The notes below the pieces were generated by a model. That model was given only the letters and a program-made list of their open reading frames with translations. It made no database searches and was not told the DNA's origin. From Hoeflea ulvae (lineage in GTDB: Bacteria; Pseudomonadota; Alphaproteobacteria; Rhizobiales; Rhizobiaceae): DNA of 64,000 nt. Both the position numbers and the translations under genes were made by a program. Positions 27,836-36,765 of the stretch are shown in pieces. Each line of letters begins with the position of its first letter. Within the stretch, counting starts at the first letter, position 1. The stretch spans positions 1,433,501-1,497,500 of the forward strand of contig NZ_JAOVZQ010000001.1 of NCBI RefSeq assembly GCF_026619435.1, in the 5' to 3' direction.

Positions 27836-29302
27836 GTGAGCGAGGCCAGAAAGATCGCGGAGACAGCCATTGCTGATGTCGTGAATGATCTTCGCGGCAT
27901 CGTTGGCGCCGCTCATGTTTTCACCGGTGCCAGCGACATGTCCGCCTATCTGACTGACTGGACGAAGCACTATTTCGGTATGGCAATCGCCGTTGTACGG
28001 CCTGCCGATGTGCAGCAGGTCTCGGCAATCGTGAAACTGTGCGGCGCGGCCGGCATCGCCATTGTTCCGCAAGGCGGCAACACCGGCCTGGCCGGAGGCG
28101 GGGTGCCGTCCGCGGCCCGTCCTTCCATCGTCCTGTCGCTTTCCCGCATGACAACCATCCGCGAACTCCATGAAGCAGGCCGTACTGTCGTGGCTGAGGC
28201 CGGTGTGGTGCTCGAAATTCTGAAGGACCATGCGTCCGCCCACGGGCTTCTGTTTCCCCTGAGCTTCGGCGCAAAGGGCAGTTGCACCATTGGCGGCAAT
28301 CTTGCGACAAATGCCGGCGGATCCAACGTCGTGCGCTACGGCAATACCGGGGAACTCTGCCTCGGCATCGAGGCGGTGTTGCCGGACGGGTCGATCTTCA
28401 ACGGGCTGACCGGCCTGCGCAAGGACAACACCGGCTATGATCTGAAGGATTTGCTGATAGGTGCAGAGGGTACCCTCGGCATCATCACCGCAGCCGTGTT
28501 CAAGCTCTCTCCCCAGCCGCTGACCCAAGTGACGGCCTTTCTCTCGATGGCCTCCGTCGATGCCGCCCTTCATGCCCTCAACCTGATCCAGGACCGGACC
28601 GGCCAGTCCGTCGAGGCCTTCGAATATCTGCCGCAACCGGTCTTGAGTGCGATCGGAAAGGCTTTTCCGGCCCTGAAATCGCCGCTGCAAGGCCCGGTGG
28701 AAACCGGGGTGCTCCTGGAGGTCGGATCAAGCCGTGTGTCGGACGCGCGAACTGACGAGGCCGGGGCCAACCATCTGACCTCGGAGCTTCTCATCCTGTT
28801 TGAAGAACTGATGGAGTCCGGCGACATGATCGATGCCGTGGTCGCCCAGTCGGAACAGCAGCGCGCCGATCTGTGGCACATGCGCGAATCGGTGCTGGAA
28901 TCGATCATGGCCTATGGGCCGTCCTACCATTTCGACATCTCGCTGCCGCTGGCGCGGATTTCCGGCTTTCTCGAGGCGATGGACGCGTCCGCCGCAGCCC
29001 TGGGTTTCGAAACGCTCACCATCGGCCATCTCGGCGACGGCAATCTGCACTATGCGCTGGTGAGCCAGGACCAGGACACCTGGAACGCACTGCCGCTCGA
29101 AGAAGCCAAGGCGAGGGCGTTCGACCTGCTCAAGCAGCTCAACGGCTCCTTCAGCGCCGAACACGGAATCGGGCAGAGCAAGCTCGATGTCATGCGCGCG
29201 CTGAAAGAACCGGCGCAGCTAGATGCCATGCGCGCAATCAAGCGGGCGCTTGACCCGCAGGACATCATGAATCCGGGCAGGCTCATTCCGACAGCGGAAT
29301 GA
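27836..29302 (+). CDS. FAD-binding (VAO/GlcD-type) D-2-hydroxyacid dehydrogenase
   Basis: A 488-residue flavoprotein of the FAD_binding_4 plus FAD-oxidase_C type. FAD-binding motifs are VPQGGNTGLAGGGVP and TIGGNLATNAGG; the C-terminal cap holds TIGHLGDGNLHYAL and GSFSAEHGIGQSK, and the end (DPQDIMNPGRLIP) is typical of D-lactate, D-2-hydroxyglutarate and glycolate dehydrogenases. The GTG start at 27836 follows GGTGGGGAG; the ATG two bases before is followed directly by a stop. The substrate is unknown. It overlaps no gene and is followed 44 bp later by the secreted MBL protein. Confidence 0.88.
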   Translation: MSEARKIAETAIADVVNDLRGIVGAAHVFTGASDMSAYLTDWTKHYFGMAIAVVRPADVQQVSAIVKLCGAAGIAIVPQGGNTGLAGGGVPSAARPSIVLSLSRMTTIRELHEAGRTVVAEAGVVLEILKDHASAHGLLFPLSFGAKGSCTIGGNLATNAGGSNVVRYGNTGELCLGIEAVLPDGSIFNGLTGLRKDNTGYDLKDLLIGAEGTLGIITAAVFKLSPQPLTQVTAFLSMASVDAALHALNLIQDRTGQSVEAFEYLPQPVLSAIGKAFPALKSPLQGPVETGVLLEVGSSRVSDARTDEAGANHLTSELLILFEELMESGDMIDAVVAQSEQQRADLWHMRESVLESIMAYGPSYHFDISLPLARISGFLEAMDASAAALGFETLTIGHLGDGNLHYALVSQDQDTWNALPLEEAKARAFDLLKQLNGSFSAEHGIGQSKLDVMRALKEPAQLDAMRAIKRALDPQDIMNPGRLIPTAE

Positions 29303-29346
29303 CCGCCAGGGCCGCTTCGGCGGCGCAGCGAAACGGGAGGTTGATC

Positions 29347-30354
29347 ATGCACAACTCATATGCCCAGTCCCCTGGGGCAGCGATGACCGGAGTGTTCAGG
29401 ACAATGCCGGGCCTCGCCCTGGCCGCAGCCATGATGGTGACGGCGGCGCCGTTCCAGGCCTCGGCGCAACCGCTGTTCGATGGCTGTCCGTCAGGCCCGA
29501 TCCTGGAGCGCTTCACCGATTTCGGACGCAGCGGCAAGATGCCGCCGGATCTGGGCAAATGGCTCAACGATGCTGATGCACAGAAGGTCGAGCCATGGAA
29601 ACCTTTCGACAATGTCGATTACGTCGGTGTCTGCTGGGTCTCTGCCTGGCTGGTCCACACCGATGAGGGTAGCGTGCTGATCGATACGCTCTATGGCCCT
29701 TTCATCGGCCAGTTGATCGACAATCTCAAAGCCACCGGCACGGATTTCGCCGACATCAAATATGTGCTGATGACGCATGGACATTTCGACCATGTCGGGG
29801 GCGCGGCTGCGCTCAAGCCGCTGCTGCCCAATGCCAAATTCGTCATGACGCAGGGCGGTTGGGACGAGGCCATCGAATCGGCCAAGAAGTCGGAAGCCAC
29901 GCCCCGCGCCTGGGAGATGATCGAGCAGGATGTGGTGGTCGAAGATGGCGACACCATCGAGCTTGGCGGCAACAGCTTCAAGGTGATCGAGACGCCGGGC
30001 CACACCTGGGGAACGGCATCCTATCTCTATGACGTCACGGATGGCGACCAGACCTATCGCGCCATCACCATCGGCGGCCTCGGCCTCAACGCAATCGACG
30101 GTCCGCCCCAGGTGGAAGCCTATATCGAAAGCGTCGACCGGGTGCGCAACATCGTCGAAAGTGGCGATGACCGCGTCGAAGTCCATCTCACCACCCACGG
30201 ATTTTCCAACGATCTCGATGAAAACCGCCAGAAGCATCTGGCCCGGAAGGCCGGAGAGCCGAACATTTTCGTCGACCCGCAGGCGCTGCTCAATCAGGTC
30301 GCGACGCTGCGCGCGGGCGCGGTCGAGCGGCTGGAAATCGAGAAGGCAAAATAG
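29347..30354 (+). CDS. Secreted metallo-beta-lactamase-fold hydrolase
   Basis: A 335-residue protein with a Sec signal region (hydrophobic LALAAAMMVTAAPFQASA, residues ~22-40) and an MBL domain. The zinc motif is MTHGHFDHVGG, with later ligands in ETPGHTWGT and LTTHGFS. It may be a periplasmic lactonase or esterase, which would suit a neighbouring hydroxyacid dehydrogenase (lactone opening, then oxidation), but this is inference. Start 29347 follows GGGAGG; an in-frame upstream start would lack a signal peptide at the terminus. It lies in the GntR-controlled unit. Confidence 0.85.
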   Translation: MHNSYAQSPGAAMTGVFRTMPGLALAAAMMVTAAPFQASAQPLFDGCPSGPILERFTDFGRSGKMPPDLGKWLNDADAQKVEPWKPFDNVDYVGVCWVSAWLVHTDEGSVLIDTLYGPFIGQLIDNLKATGTDFADIKYVLMTHGHFDHVGGAAALKPLLPNAKFVMTQGGWDEAIESAKKSEATPRAWEMIEQDVVVEDGDTIELGGNSFKVIETPGHTWGTASYLYDVTDGDQTYRAITIGGLGLNAIDGPPQVEAYIESVDRVRNIVESGDDRVEVHLTTHGFSNDLDENRQKHLARKAGEPNIFVDPQALLNQVATLRAGAVERLEIEKAK

Positions 30355-30385
30355 CGCAGGGCCATGGGGGCATTGTGTATGGGCT

Positions 30386-30422
30386 CAACAATAATTGTTC
30401 ATTGACATAACAATTATTGTTG
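30386..30422 (+). promoter_or_regulatory. MarR-type operator/promoter of the TRAP-aldehyde dehydrogenase operon
   Basis: A perfect 14-bp inverted repeat (CAACAATAATTGTT 30386-30399, mirrored 30409-30422) has a 9-bp spacer that holds TTGACA (30402-30407), a -35 element. The 26 bp from 30392 to 30417 match 36766-36791 at 25 positions; that second copy precedes the enoyl-CoA hydratase/MarR unit. One repressor, most simply the MarR at 37750-38226, should control both. Confidence 0.82.
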
Positions 30423-30431
30423 GTCACAGTT

Positions 30432-30694
30432 TGGGATGAGGAGTGCCGCCCGGACGGCCGCCACTTGCGAAAGCGGGGAGGCCTGAATGAGGAATTCGCA
30501 TCGCGGTTTGCAGCCTGCGGCACCAGCATCGGGGCCGGTTTTTTAGAGGAACAGGTGCTCCCGCCAAAGCTTTCGGCAGGTGCCAGGAAACCGCTTCGGA
30601 TCGAAACGCCAGGCACTGCACGACAGATCGGGAACGGGGAATCGACCCCGTTCCTTTACGAAAGGGTCCGCGGACCCGAAGGAGGAGTAAGACA
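30432..30694 (+). other. Long 5' leader with two hairpins before the TRAP binding-protein gene
   Basis: About 260 bp separate the operator from the TRAP gene. No credible gene is seen there. Near its end are a 9-bp hairpin (GGAACGGGG 30631-30639, CCCCGTTCC 30646-30654, followed by TTTACG) and, 10 bp on, a perfect 14-bp palindrome GGGTCCGCGGACCC (30664-30677). This ends just before the ribosome site GGAGGAG (30681-30687). The pair could attenuate transcription or gate translation of the operon. Confidence 0.5.
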
Positions 30695-31738
30695 ATGAGC
30701 ATGTTGAAAATGTCACGTCGTCGGGTTCTGGGCGGGATGGCTGCGGTCCTTGCTGCCCCGGCTTTCGTCAGGAATGCCAAGGCCGCCGAAGTCACCCTGC
30801 GCCTGCACCATTTTCTGCCGCCGGTTGCACCGATGCATTCCAAGTTCTTCGTGCCATGGGCACAGGAAATCATGGATGCGTCCAACGGCGCCATCGAAGT
30901 GCAGATATTCCCGGCAATGCAGCTGGGTGGCAAGCCGCCGCAGCTGGCTGACCAGGTCAAGAACGGCATCGTCGATATCGCCTGGGCGCTGCCGACCTAT
31001 ACGCCCGGCCGCTACCCGGTTGCCGAAACCATGGGCTTGCCCTTCATGGTCACCAATGCCGAAAAGACTTCCGTTGCGCTGCACACGCTGATGGATGAGT
31101 TCGGCGGCGATGAATATGCCGGCATGAAGAACCTTGCCTATTGGAGCCATGACGGCGGTAAGCTGCACATGCGCGACAAGGCTATCCGCACCGCGGCCGA
31201 CCTTGAAGGCATGAAGATCCGCAGCCCCAACTCGGCAATGGGCGAACTGCTCGAATCAATGGGCGCCGAGCCGGTGTTCTTCCCGGTCACCGAAATGGTT
31301 GTCGGTCTGAGCAACGGCGTCATCGACGGCTGCTGCCTGCCCTATGAAGTGGTGCCGCCGTTCAAGCTGCAGGAACTGACCAAGGTCTCCTGCGAAGCGG
31401 CTGCCGGCGCGCGCGGCCTGTATGCCAACACCAACACGTTGCTGATGAATCAGGCCTCATACGAAGGACTGTCAGACGATCTGCGTGGCGTCATCGATGC
31501 CAACAGCGGAATCGCCCTGTCCCAGCGCATCGGCAAGACCTTCGACGAGTTCGAAGCGGTCGGCCGCGGAATCGTCGAGAAGAACGGCAACGAGATTGTC
31601 GAAATTTCCACCGACGAGATCGCCAAGTGGCAGGAAGCCTCCAAGCCGGTCTATGCCAACTGGCAGAAGACGCTCGATGATGCCGGCCATGATGGTGCGG
31701 CGATCATTGCACGCGCCAACGAACTGCTGGACAGCTGA
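30695..31738 (+). CDS. TRAP transporter solute-binding protein (DctP family)
   Basis: A 347-residue DctP-family protein with a twin-arginine-type leader (MSRRRVLGGMAAVLAAPAF). Family features are LRLHHFLPPVAPMH, GMKIRSPNSAMGELLESMGAEPVFFP with the arginine that binds ligand carboxylates, and LSNGVIDGC. The ligand should be a carboxylate; the neighbouring CoA ligase and aromatic genes suggest a hydroxycinnamate-like acid. First gene of a five-gene unit (binding protein, small and large permease, aldehyde dehydrogenase, ThDP enzyme). Ribosome site GGAGGAG. Confidence 0.88.
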   Translation: MSMLKMSRRRVLGGMAAVLAAPAFVRNAKAAEVTLRLHHFLPPVAPMHSKFFVPWAQEIMDASNGAIEVQIFPAMQLGGKPPQLADQVKNGIVDIAWALPTYTPGRYPVAETMGLPFMVTNAEKTSVALHTLMDEFGGDEYAGMKNLAYWSHDGGKLHMRDKAIRTAADLEGMKIRSPNSAMGELLESMGAEPVFFPVTEMVVGLSNGVIDGCCLPYEVVPPFKLQELTKVSCEAAAGARGLYANTNTLLMNQASYEGLSDDLRGVIDANSGIALSQRIGKTFDEFEAVGRGIVEKNGNEIVEISTDEIAKWQEASKPVYANWQKTLDDAGHDGAAIIARANELLDS

Positions 31739-31748
31739 ACATGTCCGG

Positions 31749-32279
31749 TTGGTCCAGTCTCTGGCCGGCGCAGCAGGGGGGATATTCCCCCTGCACACCT
31801 GGCTGCTGCGACTCGCGACGCTATCGGGCGCGCTGGGTGGCGCCGTCATCCTCACGGTTGCGCTGATTGTCACGGTGTCGGTTCTCATGCGCAATATCGG
31901 CCTGCGCGGTATTTCAGGCGATTTCGAGCTTGTGCAGATGTCTTGCGTCTATGCTGCCGGATTGTTCCTGCCGCTGTGTCAGCTCAACAAGGGCCACGTC
32001 ATGGTCGACCTCTTCACCAACTGGTTGCCCGGACCGGTTGTCGCGCGGATCGACCAGTTCTGGACGTTTGTCTTCGCCATCGCCTGGGCCTTTCTGTTTG
32101 TCTACATGTTTCGCGGCATGGAAGAAATCCGGGCCTATGACGACCGGTCGATGCTTTTGAAAATTCCGATGTGGTGGGGATTCATCCCGTCCATCATCGG
32201 GGCAGGATTATCGAGCTTCATTGCTCTGGCTCAAACTTTTTTCTGGCGTGATGTGGTCGCCGGGCCGACTGGACACTGA
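31749..32279 (+). CDS. TRAP transporter small permease (DctQ family), start uncertain
   Basis: About 177 residues with four hydrophobic segments (LSGALGGAVILTVALIVTVSV; MSCVYAAGLFLPLC; FWTFVFAIAWAFLFVYMF; IPSIIGAGLSSFIALAQ) and the family motif QLNKGHVMVDLF. No in-frame ATG lies near the expected start. TTG 31749 and CTG 31791 (after GGGGGG) are possible. An ATG at 31741, three bases after the binding-protein stop, is in another frame and would join this one if the G-run at 31776-31781 had seven bases rather than six. The stop is followed by two bases and then the dctM ATG. Confidence 0.8.
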   Translation: MVQSLAGAAGGIFPLHTWLLRLATLSGALGGAVILTVALIVTVSVLMRNIGLRGISGDFELVQMSCVYAAGLFLPLCQLNKGHVMVDLFTNWLPGPVVARIDQFWTFVFAIAWAFLFVYMFRGMEEIRAYDDRSMLLKIPMWWGFIPSIIGAGLSSFIALAQTFFWRDVVAGPTGH

Positions 32280-32281
32280 GC

Positions 32282-33601
32282 ATGGATCCCACACTTCTTT
32301 CCGTCATCATGGTCGTGGTTCTGCTCGGCGCCATCGTGCTTCGGGCGCCGATCGGCCTGGCCATGGGCCTCGTCGGCGCGGCCGGCTATGCGGCCCTTTC
32401 CAGCACGGCCGGTCTTCAGGCCTATATAGCCTCGGCCTGGCCGGACCGGTTCCTGTCCTATGAACTGGCCATTGTGCCGCTGTTCATTCTGATGGGCAAT
32501 CTCGCCACCCGCACCGGCATTTCGGCAGCCCTGTTTTCTGCGTCCAATGCCTGGATCGGCCATTTCCGCGGCGGACTGGCCATGGCCTCCGTGGCCGGTT
32601 GCGCCATGTTCGGCGCGATTTCCGGATCTTCCATCGCCACCGCCTCGACCATGGCGCGCGTGGCGCTGCCGGAAATGCGCAAGCACAAATATTCGGATGC
32701 TTTGGCGTCCGGATGCCTGGCTGCCGGCGGCACGCTGGGGATTCTCATTCCTCCCTCGATCGTGCTGATCATCTATGCGCTGCTGACCGAGCAGAACATC
32801 GTGAAACTGTTTCTGGCCGCCACCTTGCCGGGCCTGCTGGCGATCGTCGGCTTCCTGATCACCATCGCCATCTATGTCCGGCTCTATCCCGAGGAAGGCC
32901 CGTCGCAAGAGCCGGCCAGCATGCGCACCCGGATCAGGAGTCTGGGCGATGTCTGGCACATTGTCGGCATTTTTGTCGTCGTGCTCGGCGGTATCTATGG
33001 CGGATTTTTCACGCCTGCGGAGGGCGCCTCCGTCGGCGTTGTGCTGACGGCACTTGCCGGCTTTGTCGCCCGGCAACTGACGCTCGAGGCGGTGATCACC
33101 AGCCTGATCGACACCGCGGCCGCAAGTGCGATGATCTTCGTCATCATCTTCGGCGCCGACCTGTTCAATGTCGCCATGGCGCTGTCGCGGATGCCGACGG
33201 CGCTGGCCGACTGGTTCATTGCCGCCGACATCGCACCGATGGTGGTGCTTTTGTGCATCGTTGTCTTCTATCTGGTGATGGGCTGCGTCATGGACAGCCT
33301 TTCGATGATTCTGCTGACGGTGCCGGTGTTCTTCCCGACTGTGATGAGCCTTGATTTCGGGTTGATGCCGGAACAGCAGGCAATCTGGTTCGGCATCCTG
33401 ACGCTGGTGGTCGTCGAGGTCGGCATGATCACGCCGCCGGTCGGCATGAACCTGTTCATCATCTCGGCCATCGCCAAGGATATCCCCACACGCCAAATCT
33501 TCCGGGGCACCATTCCCTTTGTCATCGCGGAACTCGTCAGGATCGTGTTGCTGATCTCGTTCCCGTGGCTGAGCTACTGGCTGGTGTCGGTGTGGAATTG
33601 A
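32282..33601 (+). CDS. TRAP transporter large permease (DctM family)
   Basis: A 439-residue protein of usual DctM length with about twelve hydrophobic segments. Motifs SGSSIATASTMARVALPEMRKH, AAGGTLGILIPPSI and the later EVGMITPPVGMNLF are intact. It forms the sodium-coupled translocation unit with the DctQ protein. It starts two bases after dctQ and is followed by aldehyde dehydrogenase. Confidence 0.92.
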   Translation: MDPTLLSVIMVVVLLGAIVLRAPIGLAMGLVGAAGYAALSSTAGLQAYIASAWPDRFLSYELAIVPLFILMGNLATRTGISAALFSASNAWIGHFRGGLAMASVAGCAMFGAISGSSIATASTMARVALPEMRKHKYSDALASGCLAAGGTLGILIPPSIVLIIYALLTEQNIVKLFLAATLPGLLAIVGFLITIAIYVRLYPEEGPSQEPASMRTRIRSLGDVWHIVGIFVVVLGGIYGGFFTPAEGASVGVVLTALAGFVARQLTLEAVITSLIDTAAASAMIFVIIFGADLFNVAMALSRMPTALADWFIAADIAPMVVLLCIVVFYLVMGCVMDSLSMILLTVPVFFPTVMSLDFGLMPEQQAIWFGILTLVVVEVGMITPPVGMNLFIISAIAKDIPTRQIFRGTIPFVIAELVRIVLLISFPWLSYWLVSVWN

Positions 33602-33662
33602 GACTTCGGGCGAAAACGCTGTAAAACCGCGCATGTGTCTGGCGCAAGGAGGAGAAGTGTTG

Positions 33663-35078
33663 ATGACCTATTCACTGACAATCGACGGCAAGGCGGTCGA
33701 CACGCAAGAGACGTTCGACGTGATCAATCCGGCGACCGGCGACGTTGTCGCGGCCTGCCCGCAGGGCTCGGTCGCGGATATGGACAATGCGGTGGCTGCA
33801 GCCAGGCGATCCTTTCCGGCCTGGGCAGCGACGCCGGCTTCGGAGCGTCAGGAGGCGCTGGGCAAGATTGCCGACCTTATTGAAGCCAACCAGCAGGAAC
33901 TGGCGGCACTGATCACCGCCGAACAGGGCAAGCCGCAGGCTGGCCCCGGCGCGCCTTTCGAGGTTGGCGGCTGCATCGCCTGGACCCGCGTGACGCAAGG
34001 GCTTTCGACCGGACCCGAGGTTCTGATCGACAGTGACGAGGAACGGGTGGAGCTGATCCGCGAGCCGGTCGGTGTTGTGGCCTCTATCACGCCCTGGAAC
34101 TGGCCACTGATGATCGCGGTCTGGCACATCATGCCGGCGCTGAGAGCTGGCTGCACGGTGGTGATGAAACCATCGCCCTATACGCCATTGTCTACCTTGA
34201 AGTTGGTGCAATTGATCAACGAGGCGGGTATCCTGCCGGCCGGTGTCCTCAACGTGGTGACCGGTGATGCCGAGGTTGGTGACCGCATCTCCAGCCATCC
34301 CGATATCGACAAGATCGCCTTCACCGGCTCGATCGCCACCGGACGCCGGATCATGGAACGGGCAGGCTCGACGCTCAAGCGGCTGACGCTGGAGCTTGGC
34401 GGCAATGACGCCGGCATCGTGCTGCCCGGCACCGACATGAGCGGCCGCATGGAAGACCTGTTCTGGGGTTCGTTCATCAATGCCGGCCAGACCTGCTCCT
34501 GCCTGAAGCGACTTTATGTGCATGACGAAGACTATGACGCCGTCTGCGAGGGGCTTGCGGAATTCGTAGGCGGGATCAAGGTCGGCAATGGCGCCGAGCC
34601 CGATACGCTGATCGGGCCGCTGTCGAACAAGATGCAGTTCGACAAGATTGTCGAGCTGGTCGAAGATGCCCGCGCCAAGGGCGCGCGCATCCTGACCGGT
34701 GGCGAGACGCCGAACGGCAAGGGCTATATCTACCCGTTGACCATTATTGCGGACGCGACTGAAGACATGCGCGTCGTTGCCGAAGAGCAATTCGGTCCGA
34801 TCCTGCCGGTGATCCGCTATACCAATCTCGGTGACGCAATCGCTCAGGCCAATGCGCTGGAAGTAGGCCTCGGAGCATCGGCTTGGGGCAATGACCCGGA
34901 AGAAGCAGCCAAGGTTGCGCGCAAGCTGGTTGCGGGCACACGCTGGGTCAACCGGCACGGGGTTCTCAACCCGACGGTTCCCATGGGCGGGGTGAAGCAA
35001 TCGGGCATCGGCGTCGAATTCGGCGAAGAAGGCTTGCGCGAATACACCACCGTCCAGATTCTCAGCATGGCAAAGTAG
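33663..35078 (+). CDS. NAD(P)-dependent aldehyde dehydrogenase
   Basis: A 471-residue aldehyde dehydrogenase. SITPWNWPLMIAVWHIMPAL, LELGGNDAGIV (catalytic Glu), NAGQTCSCLKR (catalytic Cys) and MGGVKQSGIGVEFG are present. Nearest family character is the benzaldehyde/aldehyde-dehydrogenase DhaS type without a clear substrate. An aromatic aldehyde made from side-chain shortening is plausible in context. ATG 33663 follows GGAGGAG; in-frame GTG 33657 and TTG 33660 are alternatives. Nine bases separate it from the ThDP enzyme. Confidence 0.88.
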   Translation: MTYSLTIDGKAVDTQETFDVINPATGDVVAACPQGSVADMDNAVAAARRSFPAWAATPASERQEALGKIADLIEANQQELAALITAEQGKPQAGPGAPFEVGGCIAWTRVTQGLSTGPEVLIDSDEERVELIREPVGVVASITPWNWPLMIAVWHIMPALRAGCTVVMKPSPYTPLSTLKLVQLINEAGILPAGVLNVVTGDAEVGDRISSHPDIDKIAFTGSIATGRRIMERAGSTLKRLTLELGGNDAGIVLPGTDMSGRMEDLFWGSFINAGQTCSCLKRLYVHDEDYDAVCEGLAEFVGGIKVGNGAEPDTLIGPLSNKMQFDKIVELVEDARAKGARILTGGETPNGKGYIYPLTIIADATEDMRVVAEEQFGPILPVIRYTNLGDAIAQANALEVGLGASAWGNDPEEAAKVARKLVAGTRWVNRHGVLNPTVPMGGVKQSGIGVEFGEEGLREYTTVQILSMAK

Positions 35079-35087
35079 GATGATCCA

Positions 35088-36713
35088 ATGACCCGCATGA
35101 CCACCGGCGAAGTAATGGCCAAGTCGCTCATTGCCAATGGCGTGGATACCGTCTTCGGCATTCCCGGCGCGCATATGTATGATTTCAACGATGCGATCGC
35201 GCGCGAAGCCGAAAGCATCCGCTTCATTCATACCCGCCATGAGCAGGGCGCGGGCTACATGGCCTATGGCTACGCGAAATCCACCGGACGGGTGGGCGCC
35301 TATACGGTGGTGCCGGGGCCGGGTCTTTTGAATTCCGGTGCAGCGCTCTGCACAGCCTATGGTGCGAACGCGCCGGTGATGTGCCTGACCGGCAACATCA
35401 TGTCGCATCTGATCGGGCAGGGCCGGGGACAGTTGCACGAATTGCCGGATCACCTAGGAACGCTCAAAGGGCTGACCAAATGGGCCGAGCGGATCAATCA
35501 TCCGACCGAGGCCGGGGCCGTGATGGGTGAGGGTTTCAAGCAGATGCTGTCGGGCCGTCAGCGGCCTGTCGGTATTGAAGCGCCGTGGGATGTGTTCGGC
35601 ATGGCGGCGGACGTCGACATGCCCGAGGCCGCGCAGCCAATCGCCGCTCCGCGTCCGGATCCCGAGGCGGTGGAAAAAGCCGCAGCACTGATCCGCGAAG
35701 CCAGCAACCCGATGATCATGCTCGGCTCCGGCGCCATTGGTGCGGAAGCCGAAGTTGCTGAACTGGCGCGGCTGCTGCAGGCGCCGGTCACTGCGCATCG
35801 CTCGGGCAAGGGCGTGTTGACGGATGATGACCCGCTTGCGCTGCTGCCGCCGGCGGCCTGGCATTACTGGCAGACGTGCGATCTGCTGATCGGCATCGGA
35901 TCGCGGCTGGAGCTGCAATATTTCCGCTGGCGCTGGATGCCCGAGGGGCTGAAGGTCGTGCGCGTCGATATTGATCCGACCGAGATGGTGCGATTGAAAC
36001 CCGATGTCGGACTGGTCACGGATTCCGCTGCCGGCGTCCGGGCATTGATTGACGAACTCAAGCGGTTGCCGGAGCGGGCTTCGCGCGAAGCCGAGCTTGG
36101 AAAGCTGAAAGAGGATGCCGTAGAGGCGCTGAGCAGCGTTCAGCCGCAGGAAGGCTATCTGCGGGTGATCCGCGATGTGCTGCCGCGCGACGGGTTCTTT
36201 GTCGAGGAAGTCTCCCAGGTCGGCTTTACCGCAAGGATGTGCTTCCCGGTCTATGCGGCAAGGCAATATGTCACCTGCGGCTATCAGGACAATCTCGGCT
36301 TCGGCTTCAACACCGCGCTGGGCGTGAAAGTCGGCAATCCCGACAAGGCGGTCGTGTCGGTGTCCGGCGACGGCGGCTTCATGTTCGGTGTACAGGAACT
36401 TGCGACAGCCAAGCAATTCAACATTGCCGTCGTGGCCATCGTCTTCAACAATTCGGCCTATGGCAATGTCCGCCGCGATCAGCAGACGGTATACGGCAAC
36501 CGGCTGCTCGGTGCGGATCTGGAAAACCCGGATTTTGTTGCCCTGGCCCAATCCTTTGGCGTCATGGCGATGAAAGCCGACAGCCCGGAAGATCTTCGCG
36601 GGAAACTGGCCGAAGCATTGCAGGCCAATGAGCCCGTGGTGATCGAAGTCAGCATTCCGCGCGGATCGGACACCTCGCCCTGGCCGTTCATTCATCCGGC
36701 GCCGTTGGCTTGA
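35088..36713 (+). CDS. Thiamine-diphosphate-dependent enzyme, acetolactate-synthase-like
   Basis: A 541-residue three-domain ThDP enzyme. The catalytic Glu lies in HTRHEQGAGYMAYGYA, and the cofactor motif GDGG...NN is seen in SGDGGFMFG and VFNNSAYGNVRRDQ. PGPGLLNSGAALCTAYGANAPV is of the acetolactate-synthase/carboligase type. It lacks the His pair region of benzoylformate decarboxylase (LHS after the Glu motif), so a simple MdlC call is not supported despite the adjacent aldehyde dehydrogenase. It could decarboxylate or ligate a 2-oxo acid. Last gene of the first MarR-controlled unit. Confidence 0.82.
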   Translation: MTRMTTGEVMAKSLIANGVDTVFGIPGAHMYDFNDAIAREAESIRFIHTRHEQGAGYMAYGYAKSTGRVGAYTVVPGPGLLNSGAALCTAYGANAPVMCLTGNIMSHLIGQGRGQLHELPDHLGTLKGLTKWAERINHPTEAGAVMGEGFKQMLSGRQRPVGIEAPWDVFGMAADVDMPEAAQPIAAPRPDPEAVEKAAALIREASNPMIMLGSGAIGAEAEVAELARLLQAPVTAHRSGKGVLTDDDPLALLPPAAWHYWQTCDLLIGIGSRLELQYFRWRWMPEGLKVVRVDIDPTEMVRLKPDVGLVTDSAAGVRALIDELKRLPERASREAELGKLKEDAVEALSSVQPQEGYLRVIRDVLPRDGFFVEEVSQVGFTARMCFPVYAARQYVTCGYQDNLGFGFNTALGVKVGNPDKAVVSVSGDGGFMFGVQELATAKQFNIAVVAIVFNNSAYGNVRRDQQTVYGNRLLGADLENPDFVALAQSFGVMAMKADSPEDLRGKLAEALQANEPVVIEVSIPRGSDTSPWPFIHPAPLA

Positions 36714-36765
36714 TGGCCTGAGCCCGGATGCGGAAATTGATCTTCACCAGAAGTAGGTAGTTTCG

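Noticed and set aside
30417..30698. Possible 93-residue leader ORF between the operator and the TRAP gene
   Set aside because: No ribosome site, non-ATG start, no recognisable motif, and it runs through two hairpins and the TRAP start; more likely untranslated leader.
33663..36713. Benzoylformate decarboxylase/benzaldehyde dehydrogenase (mdlC/mdlD) call
   Set aside because: The ThDP enzyme has an acetolactate-synthase-like PGPGLLNSG segment instead of the decarboxylase His region.
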